From the NCBI GenBank assembly GCA_964515755.1, contig CAZEVK010000014.1, forward strand, positions 1 to 33,535: 33,535 nt of DNA, given 5' to 3'. Below are positions 7,316 to 15,555 of this stretch, piece by piece (position 1 is the stretch's first letter; each line of letters opens with the position of its first letter). The notes beneath the pieces are model-generated. The model was not told the DNA's origin and searched no databases. It saw only the letters and a program-made list of their open reading frames with translations. The position numbers and the translations under genes are program-made. The DNA comes from JAGVLN01 sp964515755 (GTDB lineage Bacteria > Pseudomonadota > Alphaproteobacteria > Rickettsiales > JABSSG01).

Positions 7316-8193
7316 TTAATAGCGTATACAGGTTACTTATTTTAATTTTTGGTATTACTATGATTAGGAAATTTAAAAAGCTTTTTATTAATAAATTACC
7401 AACTATTGCAGTGATAAATTTATATGGTGTTATTGCTAGTGGTAAAAGCTTCAATAAATCTGGTTTAAATCTAGATACGATTAAGCTTGATATAGATAAA
7501 GCTTTTGAATTGCCGCGCTTAAAAGCAGTGGCGCTAGCTATTAATTCTCCAGGTGGTTCGCCTGTTCAGACAGAGATAATTTATAAATATATTCGTCGTT
7601 TAGCAGCTGAAAAAGAAGTTAGTATATATAGCTTTGCTGAGGACGTTGCAGCATCAGGAGGATATTGGCTTGCTTGTACAGGTGATGAAATATACGCATC
7701 TGCTAGTTCAATTATAGGCAGCATAGGAGTTATTAGCTCTGGTTTTGGCTTTGTGGATGTTATTAAGAAAATTGGTGTTGAGCGTAGAGTTTATACTCAA
7801 GGTGAGAATAAATCAATTTTAGATCCATTTAAGCCTGAAAAACAAGCTGATGTAAAAATAATATATGGAATTCAACATGATATTCATGACAATTTTAAAT
7901 CTGTTGTATTAGAGCGTCGTAAAGATCGTTTGAAGGCAAAAAATGATGCGATATTTAATGGCGAATTCTGGAGTGGTAAAAAAGCTAAAGAACTTGGTTT
8001 AATAGATGAAATTGGAGATTTATATACTATAATTAATCAAAAATTTGATAATAAATGTAATATAGTAAAAGTTGTCAGTGAAAGTTCGTGGCTTAAGAAG
8101 AAGTTAGGTATAAATATTAGTGCTAATGATTTTATTGATAGTGCAGTTGCAAAAGTTGAGGAAAAGATTACTTTTAACAGATTAGGTCTCTAA
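7312..8193 (+). CDS. S49-family protease, SppA/SohB-like signal peptide peptidase
   Basis: A 293-residue short-form S49 serine protease with one N-terminal membrane segment (about 5-18) and the catalytic domain after it. The Ser-Lys dyad is visible: Ser115 in DVAASGGYWLA and Lys167 in GENKSILDPF. 'INSPGGSPVQ' and 'SSIIGSIGVI' are family landmarks. Such enzymes degrade cleaved signal peptides and other membrane peptides. Length matches Bacillus-type SppA rather than the long, duplicated Escherichia coli form. The ATG overlaps the TGA of the thioredoxin-like gene (ATGA), with GAGG upstream, so the two are co-translated. The hydroxylase gene follows after three bases. Confidence 0.88.
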   Translation: MINSVYRLLILIFGITMIRKFKKLFINKLPTIAVINLYGVIASGKSFNKSGLNLDTIKLDIDKAFELPRLKAVALAINSPGGSPVQTEIIYKYIRRLAAEKEVSIYSFAEDVAASGGYWLACTGDEIYASASSIIGSIGVISSGFGFVDVIKKIGVERRVYTQGENKSILDPFKPEKQADVKIIYGIQHDIHDNFKSVVLERRKDRLKAKNDAIFNGEFWSGKKAKELGLIDEIGDLYTIINQKFDNKCNIVKVVSESSWLKKKLGINISANDFIDSAVAKVEEKITFNRLGL

Positions 8194-8196
8194 TTT

Positions 8197-9378
8197 ATGT
8201 TTGATGTTGTTATAGTTGGCGGCGGTTTAAATGGTATATGTTTAGCCAGTATGCTAGCTAACAAAAATCTGAAGACTTTACTTATTGATCAAAGTAAAAT
8301 TTCTGACAGACTTGGAGCAAGGCAAGATGGTCGTGGCATAGCTGTTGCAAAGTTTAGTAAAGGAATTTTAGAAAATCACGGTATTTGGAAGCACTTCAAA
8401 TTAGATTCTGGTATTATTAATAAAATTATTGTTGCTGATGGTAAAGAGCCATTTTTGTTAAAATTGGACACTGATTTAGTTGGTGGAGAACCCCTTGGCT
8501 ATATTATAGAACATGATGATCTCTTGCAGCAATTTTATGCATACGCAACTAAATTTAAGAATCTTACTATTCTTGATGATACTAAATTATTAGACTTTGT
8601 ATTTGAACAAGGTTTTGTAAAACTAAATTTAAATAAAAAGAAAAATATAAAAGCTAAATTACTTGTTGCTGCTGATGGTAAGAATTCTTTTATAAAACAA
8701 CAATTAAACATTCAAAGCTCAGCATTTGACTATAATCAAAGTGCTCTAGTTTTTACAATTAAACATGAAAAAAAGCATAATAATGTTGCATACGAGCATT
8801 TTTATAAAGCTGGTCCTTTTGCATTGCTTCCATTGCAAGATCAGCACAAGTCATCCGTAGTGTGGACTGAAAGTATTAATTCTGCAAAAATCTATGCAAA
8901 AATGTCAAATGATGAAATTAGTTATTTTATTCAGGAAAAATGTCAATTAACTCATGGAAAAATAGAAATAATCAGTAAAATTTTTTCTTATCCCTTGAGT
9001 TTGGTTTTTGCTCATAAATACTATGAGCAGCGTGCTGTTTTATTAGGAGACAGTCTACATTTTATTCACCCAATTGCTGGGCAAGGCTTTAACCTTAGTT
9101 TACGTGATATTGATAATTTAGCAAATTTAATAATTCAATATAATGATTTAGGATTGGATATAGGTTCTGAAGATCTTTTGAGTAAATTTACAAGAAGTAG
9201 GAAGCTTGACAATTATGCAATGATATTATTTACGGACATTTTGAATCGTAGTTTTTCTAATAATAGTAAAGTTTTATCTTGTTTAAGAAAATTAGGCCTT
9301 AGCCTAATTGATGTCTGGCCATTTTGGAAAAAATTTCTAATGGGTTATGTTTGGACAAAGAAATCTAAATCTCTGTAA
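8197..9378 (+). CDS. UbiH/UbiF/COQ6-family FAD monooxygenase (ubiquinone biosynthesis)
   Basis: A 393-residue flavoprotein hydroxylase that would add a hydroxyl group to the ubiquinone ring at the inner membrane. Evidence: FAD-binding GGGLNG at residues 8-13, the mid-protein ADG motif (AADGKNSF), and the C-terminal 'LLGDSLHFIHPIAGQGFNLSLRD' region split between the GD motif and the family's H-P-x-AGQG-x-N. Members with different ring specificities (UbiH, UbiF, UbiI, UbiL, UbiM) cannot be told apart by eye, so no symbol is given. It is last in the thioredoxin-protease-hydroxylase operon, three bases after the protease stop. Its end overlaps the convergent Tim44-like gene by 14 bp. Confidence 0.87.
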   Translation: MFDVVIVGGGLNGICLASMLANKNLKTLLIDQSKISDRLGARQDGRGIAVAKFSKGILENHGIWKHFKLDSGIINKIIVADGKEPFLLKLDTDLVGGEPLGYIIEHDDLLQQFYAYATKFKNLTILDDTKLLDFVFEQGFVKLNLNKKKNIKAKLLVAADGKNSFIKQQLNIQSSAFDYNQSALVFTIKHEKKHNNVAYEHFYKAGPFALLPLQDQHKSSVVWTESINSAKIYAKMSNDEISYFIQEKCQLTHGKIEIISKIFSYPLSLVFAHKYYEQRAVLLGDSLHFIHPIAGQGFNLSLRDIDNLANLIIQYNDLGLDIGSEDLLSKFTRSRKLDNYAMILFTDILNRSFSNNSKVLSCLRKLGLSLIDVWPFWKKFLMGYVWTKKSKSL

Positions 9379-9991
9379 AAGGTATATTATCTACGTTTAT
9401 TAATTTCCAGGTTGGATCAGGAGCTTTCAAATTTCTTTTAAAAATCCAGGTAGTTGTTAAATTTTCTATTTTATTTTGGTGGCCAAAAATAATTTTTTGT
9501 TTTTGATCCATAACGTTTAAAATGATTTCTGCAATAAATTTAACCTCGATTTCAGCATTATTATTAATAATTTTTATATCTTCAACAGTAGCAGATTTAA
9601 TTTTTAATACATTGATTTCAGCTTGTTGCTTTAGATTTTCTCTCGAAACGATTAGATTAACAAATTTTTTCATCATTTCAATATCAAGTAAATCTGAAAG
9701 TACTCTAGTACTTCCTTGTGCATATGCTTCAAGGATAATTTTAAGTGCTGATTTAGAATTTTCTAAGAAAATTTCTTCATCATAGTTTGGGTCTATTGAC
9801 TTTAGTTTATCTTTGGGTGTTAGGATTTTGTCAGTTACAATTGTCGTAGAACGTTTTTGGTTATCCTCAGAGAATTTAGTATAAGGTCTATTTTGGTCTT
9901 TTTGACCTAATATAGAAACTAATTTAAACACCAATGCTAATGCAATTAAAGCAAATAAAACCATATCTGAGTAATTATTTATACTTAACAA
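9365..9991 (-). CDS. Tim44-like domain protein
   Basis: A 208-residue membrane-anchored protein. One N-terminal helix (about 10-29, ending KLVSILG) is followed by a charged linker and a C-terminal Tim44-type domain (about 70-205) with 'SKSALKIILEAYAQGST' and, near the end, 'TTTWIFKRNLKAPDPTWKLINV'. Alphaproteobacterial Tim44-like proteins (TimA and relatives) are homologous to the mitochondrial import component; their bacterial job is poorly defined. The TTG at 9991 keeps a short polar lead before the helix, as in relatives; an ATG at 9964 would start directly at it. Neither has a Shine-Dalgarno. An extended -10 promoter lies at 10011-10019. It is divergent from the phosphomannomutase gene. 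Confidence 0.82.
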   Translation of the reverse strand: MLSINNYSDMVLFALIALALVFKLVSILGQKDQNRPYTKFSEDNQKRSTTIVTDKILTPKDKLKSIDPNYDEEIFLENSKSALKIILEAYAQGSTRVLSDLLDIEMMKKFVNLIVSRENLKQQAEINVLKIKSATVEDIKIINNNAEIEVKFIAEIILNVMDQKQKIIFGHQNKIENLTTTWIFKRNLKAPDPTWKLINVDNIPFTEI

Positions 9992-10010
9992 AAATAAATT
10001 GTACGATGAT

Positions 10011-10019
10011 ATTATAACA
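10011..10019 (-). promoter_or_regulatory. Extended -10 promoter for the Tim44-like gene
   Basis: The minus strand reads TGTTATAAT, a perfect extended -10 (TGnTATAAT). No good -35 lies 17 bases upstream, which such promoters can do without. Predicted start near 10004, a short leader before the TTG at 9991. Confidence 0.5.
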
Positions 10020-10034
10020 CGAAACTAGAAAATA

Positions 10035-10058
10035 GCATTTGTTTTTAATGTCAAATGC
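10035..10058. repeat. Inverted repeat between divergent promoters
   Basis: GCATTTG (10035-10041) and CAAATGC (10052-10058) are perfect inverted arms around a 10-base centre. The site ends one base before the pmm -35 and is upstream of the Tim44-like promoter, where an operator could sit. No regulator is identified. Confidence 0.45.
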
Positions 10059-10059
10059 A

Positions 10060-10088
10060 TTGATTATTTTATCTATGCCTAATATAGT
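10060..10088 (+). promoter_or_regulatory. Sigma70-type promoter for the phosphomannomutase gene
   Basis: -35 TTGATT (10060-10065), exact 17-base spacer, -10 TATAGT (10083-10088). Predicted start about 10095, 27 bases before the ATG. Confidence 0.6.
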
Positions 10089-10121
10089 ACCTACTTTGTT
10101 ATAAATTAAGAGTATATATTA

Positions 10122-11501
10122 ATGAGTTTAAGTATTAATTCTAGTATTTTACGCGAATATGATATTCGCGGTATAGTTGATCAGACTTTAACAATACAAG
10201 ACGCATTTTTAGTAGGATGGTCATTTGCTAAGTTAATAGGTGATTATTATGTTAACGTAGGTTGTGATGGTAGACTGAGTTCGCCAAAGTTAACAGAGGC
10301 GCTTATTAGTGGATTAATTGAAGGTGGTGCAAAGCCTAGGTTCATTGGCAGGGGTCCAACGCCAATGCTATATTTTTCGACATTTAGTAAAGAAAATGAG
10401 GCAGTAGCTGGAATTATGGTTACTGGTTCACATAATCCTCCAACTCATAATGGTTTTAAATTTATTTATAAAGGAAGACCTTTTTTTGGAGATGAAATTA
10501 AAAATTTAAAAAATATTTCTATCAGTTATACAGGAAATTTTTCAAAGCATAGTAGTTATGAGAGTGTTGATTTTTCAGAGTTATATATTGAAAGATTACT
10601 TGAGGATTGCAAGGTATCATCAGAGCTTAAAGTTGCTTGGGATCCAGGTAATGGTGCTGCTGGGGAAATAGTAGAGAAGTTAGTTAAAAAACTATCTGGA
10701 ACGCATATAGTTGTAAATGAAAAAATAGACGGTACTTTTCCTGCTCATCATCCTGATCCAACAGTTAAAGAGAATTTAGAACAGCTTATTTCTATTGTAT
10801 TAGAACAAAAATGTGATTTGGGTATAGCTTTTGATGGTGATGGAGATCGTATTGGAGTAATCGATAGTAAAGGCCGTATTATATGGGGAGATCAATTATT
10901 ATTGCTGTTTGCTAAAGAGATATTAAGCCATACACCAAATTCTGTTATTATTGCAGATGTTAAAGCTAGCCAGAAATTATTTGAAGGTATTAAAAATTAT
11001 GGTGGAAGACCGTTAATGTGGAAAACTGGTCACTCGCTTATAAAAACTAAAATGCATGAACAAAATTCTCCACTTGCTGGCGAAATGAGCGGTCATATTT
11101 TCTTTGCTGATCGATATTATGGTTTTGATGATGCTATATATGCTGCATTAAGACTAATTAATATTGTATCTTCTAGTCAGCAGTCTCTGTCTATTATGAT
11201 TGATTCATTACCGGTTGTCTTTAATACACCTGAAATTAGAATTGATTGTGATGATCAAAAGAAATTTTCTGTTATTAATGAAGTTAAGAGGCTTTTAGAT
11301 AAACAAAACAAGAAATATAATGATATAGATGGCATTCGTTATAATTGTGATGAAGGCTGGTGGTTATTACGTGCTTCGAACACTCAAGCAGTATTAGTAG
11401 TGCGCTGTGAAGCTGATTCAGAGCATAATCTTCAATTACTATGTCAAGATATTTCTACGATCTTAAGTATTTATGATCTTGATGTTACGGCTCTGAAATA
11501 A
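10122..11501 (+). CDS. Phosphomannomutase/phosphoglucomutase
   Basis: A 459-residue alpha-D-phosphohexomutase that interconverts hexose 6-phosphates and 1-phosphates, feeding nucleotide sugars for surface polysaccharide. Four family sites are present: 'YDIRGIV' at the N-terminus; phosphoserine loop VTGSHNPPTHNGFK with Ser103; metal loop FDGDGDRIGV (about 238-247); sugar-binding GEMSGHIFF; and phosphate-binding RASNTQAVLVVR near the C-terminus. Length is that of bacterial ManB/AlgC-type enzymes; preference for mannose or glucose cannot be decided. Phosphoglucosamine mutase is less likely because the loop is GEMSGH rather than GEQSGH. It has its own promoter; an AAGAG precedes the ATG. The next gene follows after about 95 bases. 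Confidence 0.9.
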   Translation: MSLSINSSILREYDIRGIVDQTLTIQDAFLVGWSFAKLIGDYYVNVGCDGRLSSPKLTEALISGLIEGGAKPRFIGRGPTPMLYFSTFSKENEAVAGIMVTGSHNPPTHNGFKFIYKGRPFFGDEIKNLKNISISYTGNFSKHSSYESVDFSELYIERLLEDCKVSSELKVAWDPGNGAAGEIVEKLVKKLSGTHIVVNEKIDGTFPAHHPDPTVKENLEQLISIVLEQKCDLGIAFDGDGDRIGVIDSKGRIIWGDQLLLLFAKEILSHTPNSVIIADVKASQKLFEGIKNYGGRPLMWKTGHSLIKTKMHEQNSPLAGEMSGHIFFADRYYGFDDAIYAALRLINIVSSSQQSLSIMIDSLPVVFNTPEIRIDCDDQKKFSVINEVKRLLDKQNKKYNDIDGIRYNCDEGWWLLRASNTQAVLVVRCEADSEHNLQLLCQDISTILSIYDLDVTALK

Positions 11502-11527
11502 CTATCTTTTCAACAAAAATCTTCATA

Positions 11528-11556
11528 TTGATAAAATTAATGGCGAAATCTAAAAA
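11528..11556 (+). promoter_or_regulatory. Weak promoter candidate before the membrane/spermidine-synthase-like gene
   Basis: TTGATA (11528-11533), 17-base spacer, TAAAAA (11551-11556). The -35 is good, the -10 matches four of six bases. In such AT-rich DNA a chance match is possible. Confidence 0.3.
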
Positions 11557-11597
11557 ATAAGAGATAATTAATCTAAGGTATTTTTTAGAGGTGTTAA

Positions 11598-13343
11598 ATG
11601 ATTGTTCAAAACTTAATGCAGAACTATAATCGCTATTTGGTAAGCTTAGTTTCTATTTCTTTAATTTCATTATCTATGAACATCTTGATGTTCTCTGAAT
11701 CTTCATTATCTCAAATATTTTTTATTGTTAGTTATGTAATACTAGCTGTAATTTGTTTTAAATCAGATAGTGACAAATGGTCATATTTTTTGATCCGTAT
11801 TCAAATTTACGTTTTAATACCAAGCGTTGTTACTTTTGCGCTTTGTAATCATTATGGCATAACGTCGTATATTTTACATTATTTATTATTTATAATTACT
11901 AACTTGATCTGTATTTCCGAGCTCAAAAAGCGTAACAATTTCTTAGTGCTGAATAAGGAATTTTATATATATGTTACGTCTGGTTTGTTCGTTATAGCTT
12001 TACTTACTTTTATTAGTTTTTGTATTAAGCTTGACGCATTATTATTTATTATGAATAGTCTGTTTTTATTTATACTAACATCTGGTTTGATTATAGAACC
12101 TAAAAAAGCAAGCTACTGGCAATTTAATAACGAGATCTTACTAACAATCTATTTGGTAGTTCTTGTAATAATGACATTACTGCAATCATTTATACCTGAT
12201 TATCATGTATTAAGAATAATTTATTTGGCTTCTTATATAATTTTAGCAACTACTGTTTGTTTTGCTTTAAGAGAGAGAAAAAACATCTTTTTTGTATTTT
12301 GTATATTATTACTTGCTAATCATTTTTGGCCAAATAAAATTCATTCATCTTTTGACCTCACTTTAATTTCAATGCTTACGACATTGTTTTATATGCAAAA
12401 CTATGTTTTACATGAGATTGATTCTGCATTCGCTAAATTAAAAGTGATGTATGATTATAAATCTAACAAGATTATGTTATGTAATCAGAATATAATACAT
12501 AGTGAGCAGTATTATTATGGTAATGCTGATCATATACCTAATTTTAACTACTACGGTAATACTTTATATACTGGACCAGTTTATAGTATTTTTAATAGAA
12601 GCGATGCTGAAAACTTCCATAATAAAGTTGCGATTCTAGGTTTAGGAGCTGGTACAGTTGCTGCTTACGGTAAAGATGGACAGAATTTTGTTTTTTACGA
12701 ATGCGATCCAGAGGTAAAATTAATTGCAAATAATCATGAATATTTTACTTTTATTAAAACCTCAAAAGCTAATATTTCTTTTATTATGGGAGACGCAAGA
12801 AAGACTCTTGAAAAAGCACAAGATCATGAGTATGGGATAATTTTTGTTGATGTTTATAATGGAACTTCAGTACCAAAGAGTTTTATAACTATTGAAGCTA
12901 TAAATCTATATTTACGCAAATTAAAAAAGAACGGATTAATAGTTATTCATATTACAACTAAAGAGCATGGTATTGAAAGTATTATTGGTAAGGTAACGCA
13001 AGAACTAAAGTTGGCCGCGTATGTTATGTGTATTGATGAATATAATATTAGTAATAATAAAAAATCTGTTAATGGACTCATAACCGGAAGTAAAGATACT
13101 AGCACATGGCACTCAAAGTTATATAAGAATTTTTTATTACTTTCTGGTATCAAACCATTTTCATCCAATAAAACCATATCAAAATGGGTAATAATAGCTA
13201 GAGATAAGAAAGATTTACTAGACCTTACTTCCGATCATGGTTGGCATACGTTATCTATAAATGCTAATCAAGTGATTTTAACGGATGAGAGTATAGAATA
13301 TGACGAATTGGCTCGTGGCATTGTTACTAAAAAAATAATTTAG
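11598..13343 (+). CDS. Polytopic membrane protein fused to a spermidine-synthase-like domain
   Basis: A 581-residue two-part protein. Residues 1 to about 275 hold roughly eight or nine hydrophobic helices. Residues about 280-580 resemble the spermidine-synthase/methyltransferase fold: VAILGLGAGT (344-353) for the nucleotide-binding loop, YECDPE with Asp370, MGDARKTL with Asp399, and IIFVDVYNG around Asp418. The usual GGGDG loop and the catalytic aspartate of true aminopropyltransferases are altered, so polyamine synthesis is doubtful. Fusions of membrane helices with this fold are known in bacteria, mostly without assigned function. A well-placed AGAGGTG precedes the ATG. Its TAG overlaps a possible GTG of miaA, suggesting co-transcription. 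Confidence 0.75.
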   Translation: MIVQNLMQNYNRYLVSLVSISLISLSMNILMFSESSLSQIFFIVSYVILAVICFKSDSDKWSYFLIRIQIYVLIPSVVTFALCNHYGITSYILHYLLFIITNLICISELKKRNNFLVLNKEFYIYVTSGLFVIALLTFISFCIKLDALLFIMNSLFLFILTSGLIIEPKKASYWQFNNEILLTIYLVVLVIMTLLQSFIPDYHVLRIIYLASYIILATTVCFALRERKNIFFVFCILLLANHFWPNKIHSSFDLTLISMLTTLFYMQNYVLHEIDSAFAKLKVMYDYKSNKIMLCNQNIIHSEQYYYGNADHIPNFNYYGNTLYTGPVYSIFNRSDAENFHNKVAILGLGAGTVAAYGKDGQNFVFYECDPEVKLIANNHEYFTFIKTSKANISFIMGDARKTLEKAQDHEYGIIFVDVYNGTSVPKSFITIEAINLYLRKLKKNGLIVIHITTKEHGIESIIGKVTQELKLAAYVMCIDEYNISNNKKSVNGLITGSKDTSTWHSKLYKNFLLLSGIKPFSSNKTISKWVIIARDKKDLLDLTSDHGWHTLSINANQVILTDESIEYDELARGIVTKKII

Positions 13344-13345
13344 TG

Positions 13346-14284
13346 ATGAATTCAAAACTTATAATAATTAGTGGTCCTACTGCTAGCGGTAAATCTCGTT
13401 TGGCACAAGAGGTATTTGATTATTTTAATGACTTCTCTATTGTAAATGCTGATTCTATGCAAGTTTATAAAGATCTTCCTATATTAACAGCACATCCTGA
13501 TGATTTATATACAAACTCATCAAACTATAATTTATATAGTATATTAAGTTATGATCAGAGCTTTTCTGTTTCGAATTGGTTTAAATTAGCTGAAGATAAA
13601 ATCAAAAGTCTTTGGGCAAGTGGTAAAACACCTCTTATTGTTGGTGGAACAGGCTTATATATTAAAACATTACTATATGGTTTGTCTGATCTTCCATGTA
13701 TTTCACTTAAGATTAGAAATCAGGTTAATAATTTATTTGCTGAAATTGGCGTTGATAAATTTTATAAATTATTACAATTGAAAGATCCGATTAGTTCTGC
13801 AAGAATTCATAATAATGATAGTTACAGGATGATTCGTGCCATGGAAGTATTTGAACAAACTGGTAAATCAATAGTCTCATTCTATAAACCAAGAGGTAGT
13901 TATAAAGCTAATTTTTATAATTATTTGCATATTAATATTAGTCCATTGAGACAAGTTTTATATGAATCATGTAATAAAAGATTTTTAGAGATGATTGCTT
14001 GCGGTGTATTTGATGAAATATCAGCTTTACGCACAAAACCTAATTCAGATAAGAGCTTACTAGTTAAAGCGCTTGGATATAGGAGTCTTAGTGATTATTT
14101 AGATAAAAAAATTTCTCTTGAAGAAGCAATAGATAAGGGGCAAATACAAACACGCCAATATGCTAAACGTCAAGTTACTTGGTTTAAAAATCAAGCTCCA
14201 GAAGCAACTATGTTAGAATTTGAGAATTATAACGAAATAAATAGCAAAGCATTGTCTTTAATAAAACGATTTCTAGGCTCATAA
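13346..14284 (+). CDS. miaA: tRNA dimethylallyltransferase
   Basis: A 312-residue enzyme that attaches dimethylallyl from DMAPP to A37 of tRNAs reading UNN codons. Seen: P-loop SGPTASGKS near the N-terminus, the DSMQVYKDL substrate segment, VGGTGLYIKTLLYGL, and the C-terminal QTRQYAKRQVTWFKNQ, all diagnostic. Length is normal. The ATG at 13346 is preferred to the GTG at 13343, which shares its G with the upstream stop codon; both would be coupled to the preceding gene. Its prenyl donor comes from the isoprenoid pathway, of which dxr and uppS are in this window. A strong bidirectional terminator follows. Confidence 0.95.
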   Translation: MNSKLIIISGPTASGKSRLAQEVFDYFNDFSIVNADSMQVYKDLPILTAHPDDLYTNSSNYNLYSILSYDQSFSVSNWFKLAEDKIKSLWASGKTPLIVGGTGLYIKTLLYGLSDLPCISLKIRNQVNNLFAEIGVDKFYKLLQLKDPISSARIHNNDSYRMIRAMEVFEQTGKSIVSFYKPRGSYKANFYNYLHINISPLRQVLYESCNKRFLEMIACGVFDEISALRTKPNSDKSLLVKALGYRSLSDYLDKKISLEEAIDKGQIQTRQYAKRQVTWFKNQAPEATMLEFENYNEINSKALSLIKRFLGS

Positions 14285-14292
14285 TTATAAAA

Positions 14293-14324
14293 AAAATCTG
14301 CGAAATTTTAGTATCGCAGATTTT
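14293..14324. terminator. Bidirectional intrinsic terminator between miaA and the DoxX gene
   Basis: An 11-bp perfect stem, AAAATCTGCGA (14293-14303) with TCGCAGATTTT (14314-14324), closes a 10-base loop. The minus strand reads into a run of eight U, the plus strand into UUUUAAUU, so it can end both converging transcripts and is probably stronger for the leftward DoxX transcript. Confidence 0.85.
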
Positions 14325-14342
14325 AATTAACTATAATTTCTA

Positions 14343-14798
14343 CTATTTCTTCTTAATGTTATTCTTTTTTTTCTGAGCACAAAAGCAGTCTAAAGACCAT
14401 TTGTCAGCGCCATATGATGCAAACAACGCCAATAACATCATCCAATAATAATTTTCTAAAAATTGTTGATAAAAGAATGTGGATAATGAGACCATTATAA
14501 ATAAGACTAGAGCAGCAAGTCTTGTATGATAGCCAAGTACTAACATTGCTGAGCATATAAGCTGAATTGCGGCTGTTGTAACAGCGGCAAACCAATATGG
14601 AAGGATTGGAATTTGATATTCATTTTCAAATAAAAATAGTGCAGCATCCCAATTTTGTATTTTCTCTAAGCCGAGTAAAAAGATAATATTAGCAACATAG
14701 AGCCTAACTACTAGATTTACTGCTGGCGATATTTTTTTAAGAACATCCGACATTTTTCCACAATATGTGCAATTGCACTCTGTATAACTACAATCCAT
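14343..14798 (-). CDS. DoxX-family membrane protein with cysteine-rich ends
   Basis: A small membrane protein of about 151 residues with four hydrophobic helices and the DoxX-family layout: 'VVRLYVANIIFLLGLEKIQNW' split over the first helix and loop, AAIQLICSAMLVLGY, TRLAALVLFIMVS and the closing YYWMMLLALFASYGAD. DoxX-type proteins are linked to quinone or thiol redox chemistry, but many are unassigned. The N-terminus (CSYTECNCTYC) has four cysteines in 11 residues and the C-terminus a CFC, before a lysine-rich tail, hinting at metal or disulfide chemistry. The ATG at 14798 is chosen because GGGGG lies five bases upstream; another ATG at 14810 adds four residues. The gene is solitary and ends at the shared terminator. 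Confidence 0.75.
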   Translation of the reverse strand: MDCSYTECNCTYCGKMSDVLKKISPAVNLVVRLYVANIIFLLGLEKIQNWDAALFLFENEYQIPILPYWFAAVTTAAIQLICSAMLVLGYHTRLAALVLFIMVSLSTFFYQQFLENYYWMMLLALFASYGADKWSLDCFCAQKKKNNIKKK

Positions 14799-15009
14799 AT
14801 TTTCCCCCATTATTAAATTAGTTATATATTAAATTCTAAATTCTTTTATTAATATAGTAAATCTTTTTTTTATTAATTATATTTTAAATTGACTAGAATA
14901 TGCTTATACCCAGTTTTTAAGTATTTGAAAAATAGGTGATAATATCTGTTAGATTATGTTGAGTATTTAATTATACTAGTCGTTAGTAATATAAACTTTC
15001 AAATTTACT

Positions 15010-15555
15010 CTATTTTAAGTTATTTTTGTTTATAAACGCTAATTGTGATATAAAGAAAACAACGGTCATAGCTAGTATACCAAATACTTTGAAATTTACC
15101 CATATATTCTCAGGCATAGTACGCCAAATAATTTCATTTATAATTGCTATGCATACGAATAATAAAGCGAATCTTTTAGATAATATAATCCAGTTTTGTT
15201 CAGTTAGATTAATAGCTGAATTAAAGATATGCTTGATATAGCCTTTTTTATAGTAAACGCCATGAAATAATATAGCTGCAAATGCAAGGCTAACTATAGT
15301 AGGTTTTATTTTTACAAAGCTAGTATTACCGCTAATAACAGTTATAGAACCCAATACCACTATAATAAGAGTTGAGATAATTAAAACGACAGGCAGTGTT
15401 TTGTGGTAAGCATAGTGTACTGCCAAGCCGATAAGGCTTACAACCAAAAGAACAGCTGTTGCAGTGATCATATCAAAAATTTTGTACGTCATGAAAAAAG
15501 CTATTAGAGGAACAAAGTCAGTAATAATTTTGACCATTGTTTTCATGTTCATCAT
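15010..15555 (-). CDS. yciB: Inner membrane protein YciB/IspZ family (septation protein A)
   Basis: A 181-residue protein with five or six hydrophobic helices and the family's start 'KIITDFVPLIAFFMTYK' and 'KPTIVSLAFAAILF'. A conserved 'LTEQNWIILSKRFALLF' block and an 'EIIWR' segment follow. YciB proteins sit in the inner membrane and are linked to cell division and envelope synthesis; earlier names are IspZ and IspA of Shigella. AGGAG lies seven bases before the ATG at 15555, which overlaps the TGA of lpxI by 4 bp. Two further ATGs follow closely (15552 and 15546). It is last in the envelope cluster. Confidence 0.9.
   Translation of the reverse strand: MMNMKTMVKIITDFVPLIAFFMTYKIFDMITATAVLLVVSLIGLAVHYAYHKTLPVVLIISTLIIVVLGSITVISGNTSFVKIKPTIVSLAFAAILFHGVYYKKGYIKHIFNSAINLTEQNWIILSKRFALLFVCIAIINEIIWRTMPENIWVNFKVFGILAMTVVFFISQLAFINKNNLK

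Noticed and set aside
13343..13345. GTG as the miaA start.
   Set aside because: It shares its G with the preceding stop codon and is followed at once by an ATG that gives the normal N-terminus.
14811..15009. A TTGACT at 14889-14894 and a bulged hairpin around 14970-14992 as promoter and terminator.
   Set aside because: No -10 lies at a suitable distance and the hairpin has a bulge and no T-run. I see no gene or firm signal in this 199-bp gap.
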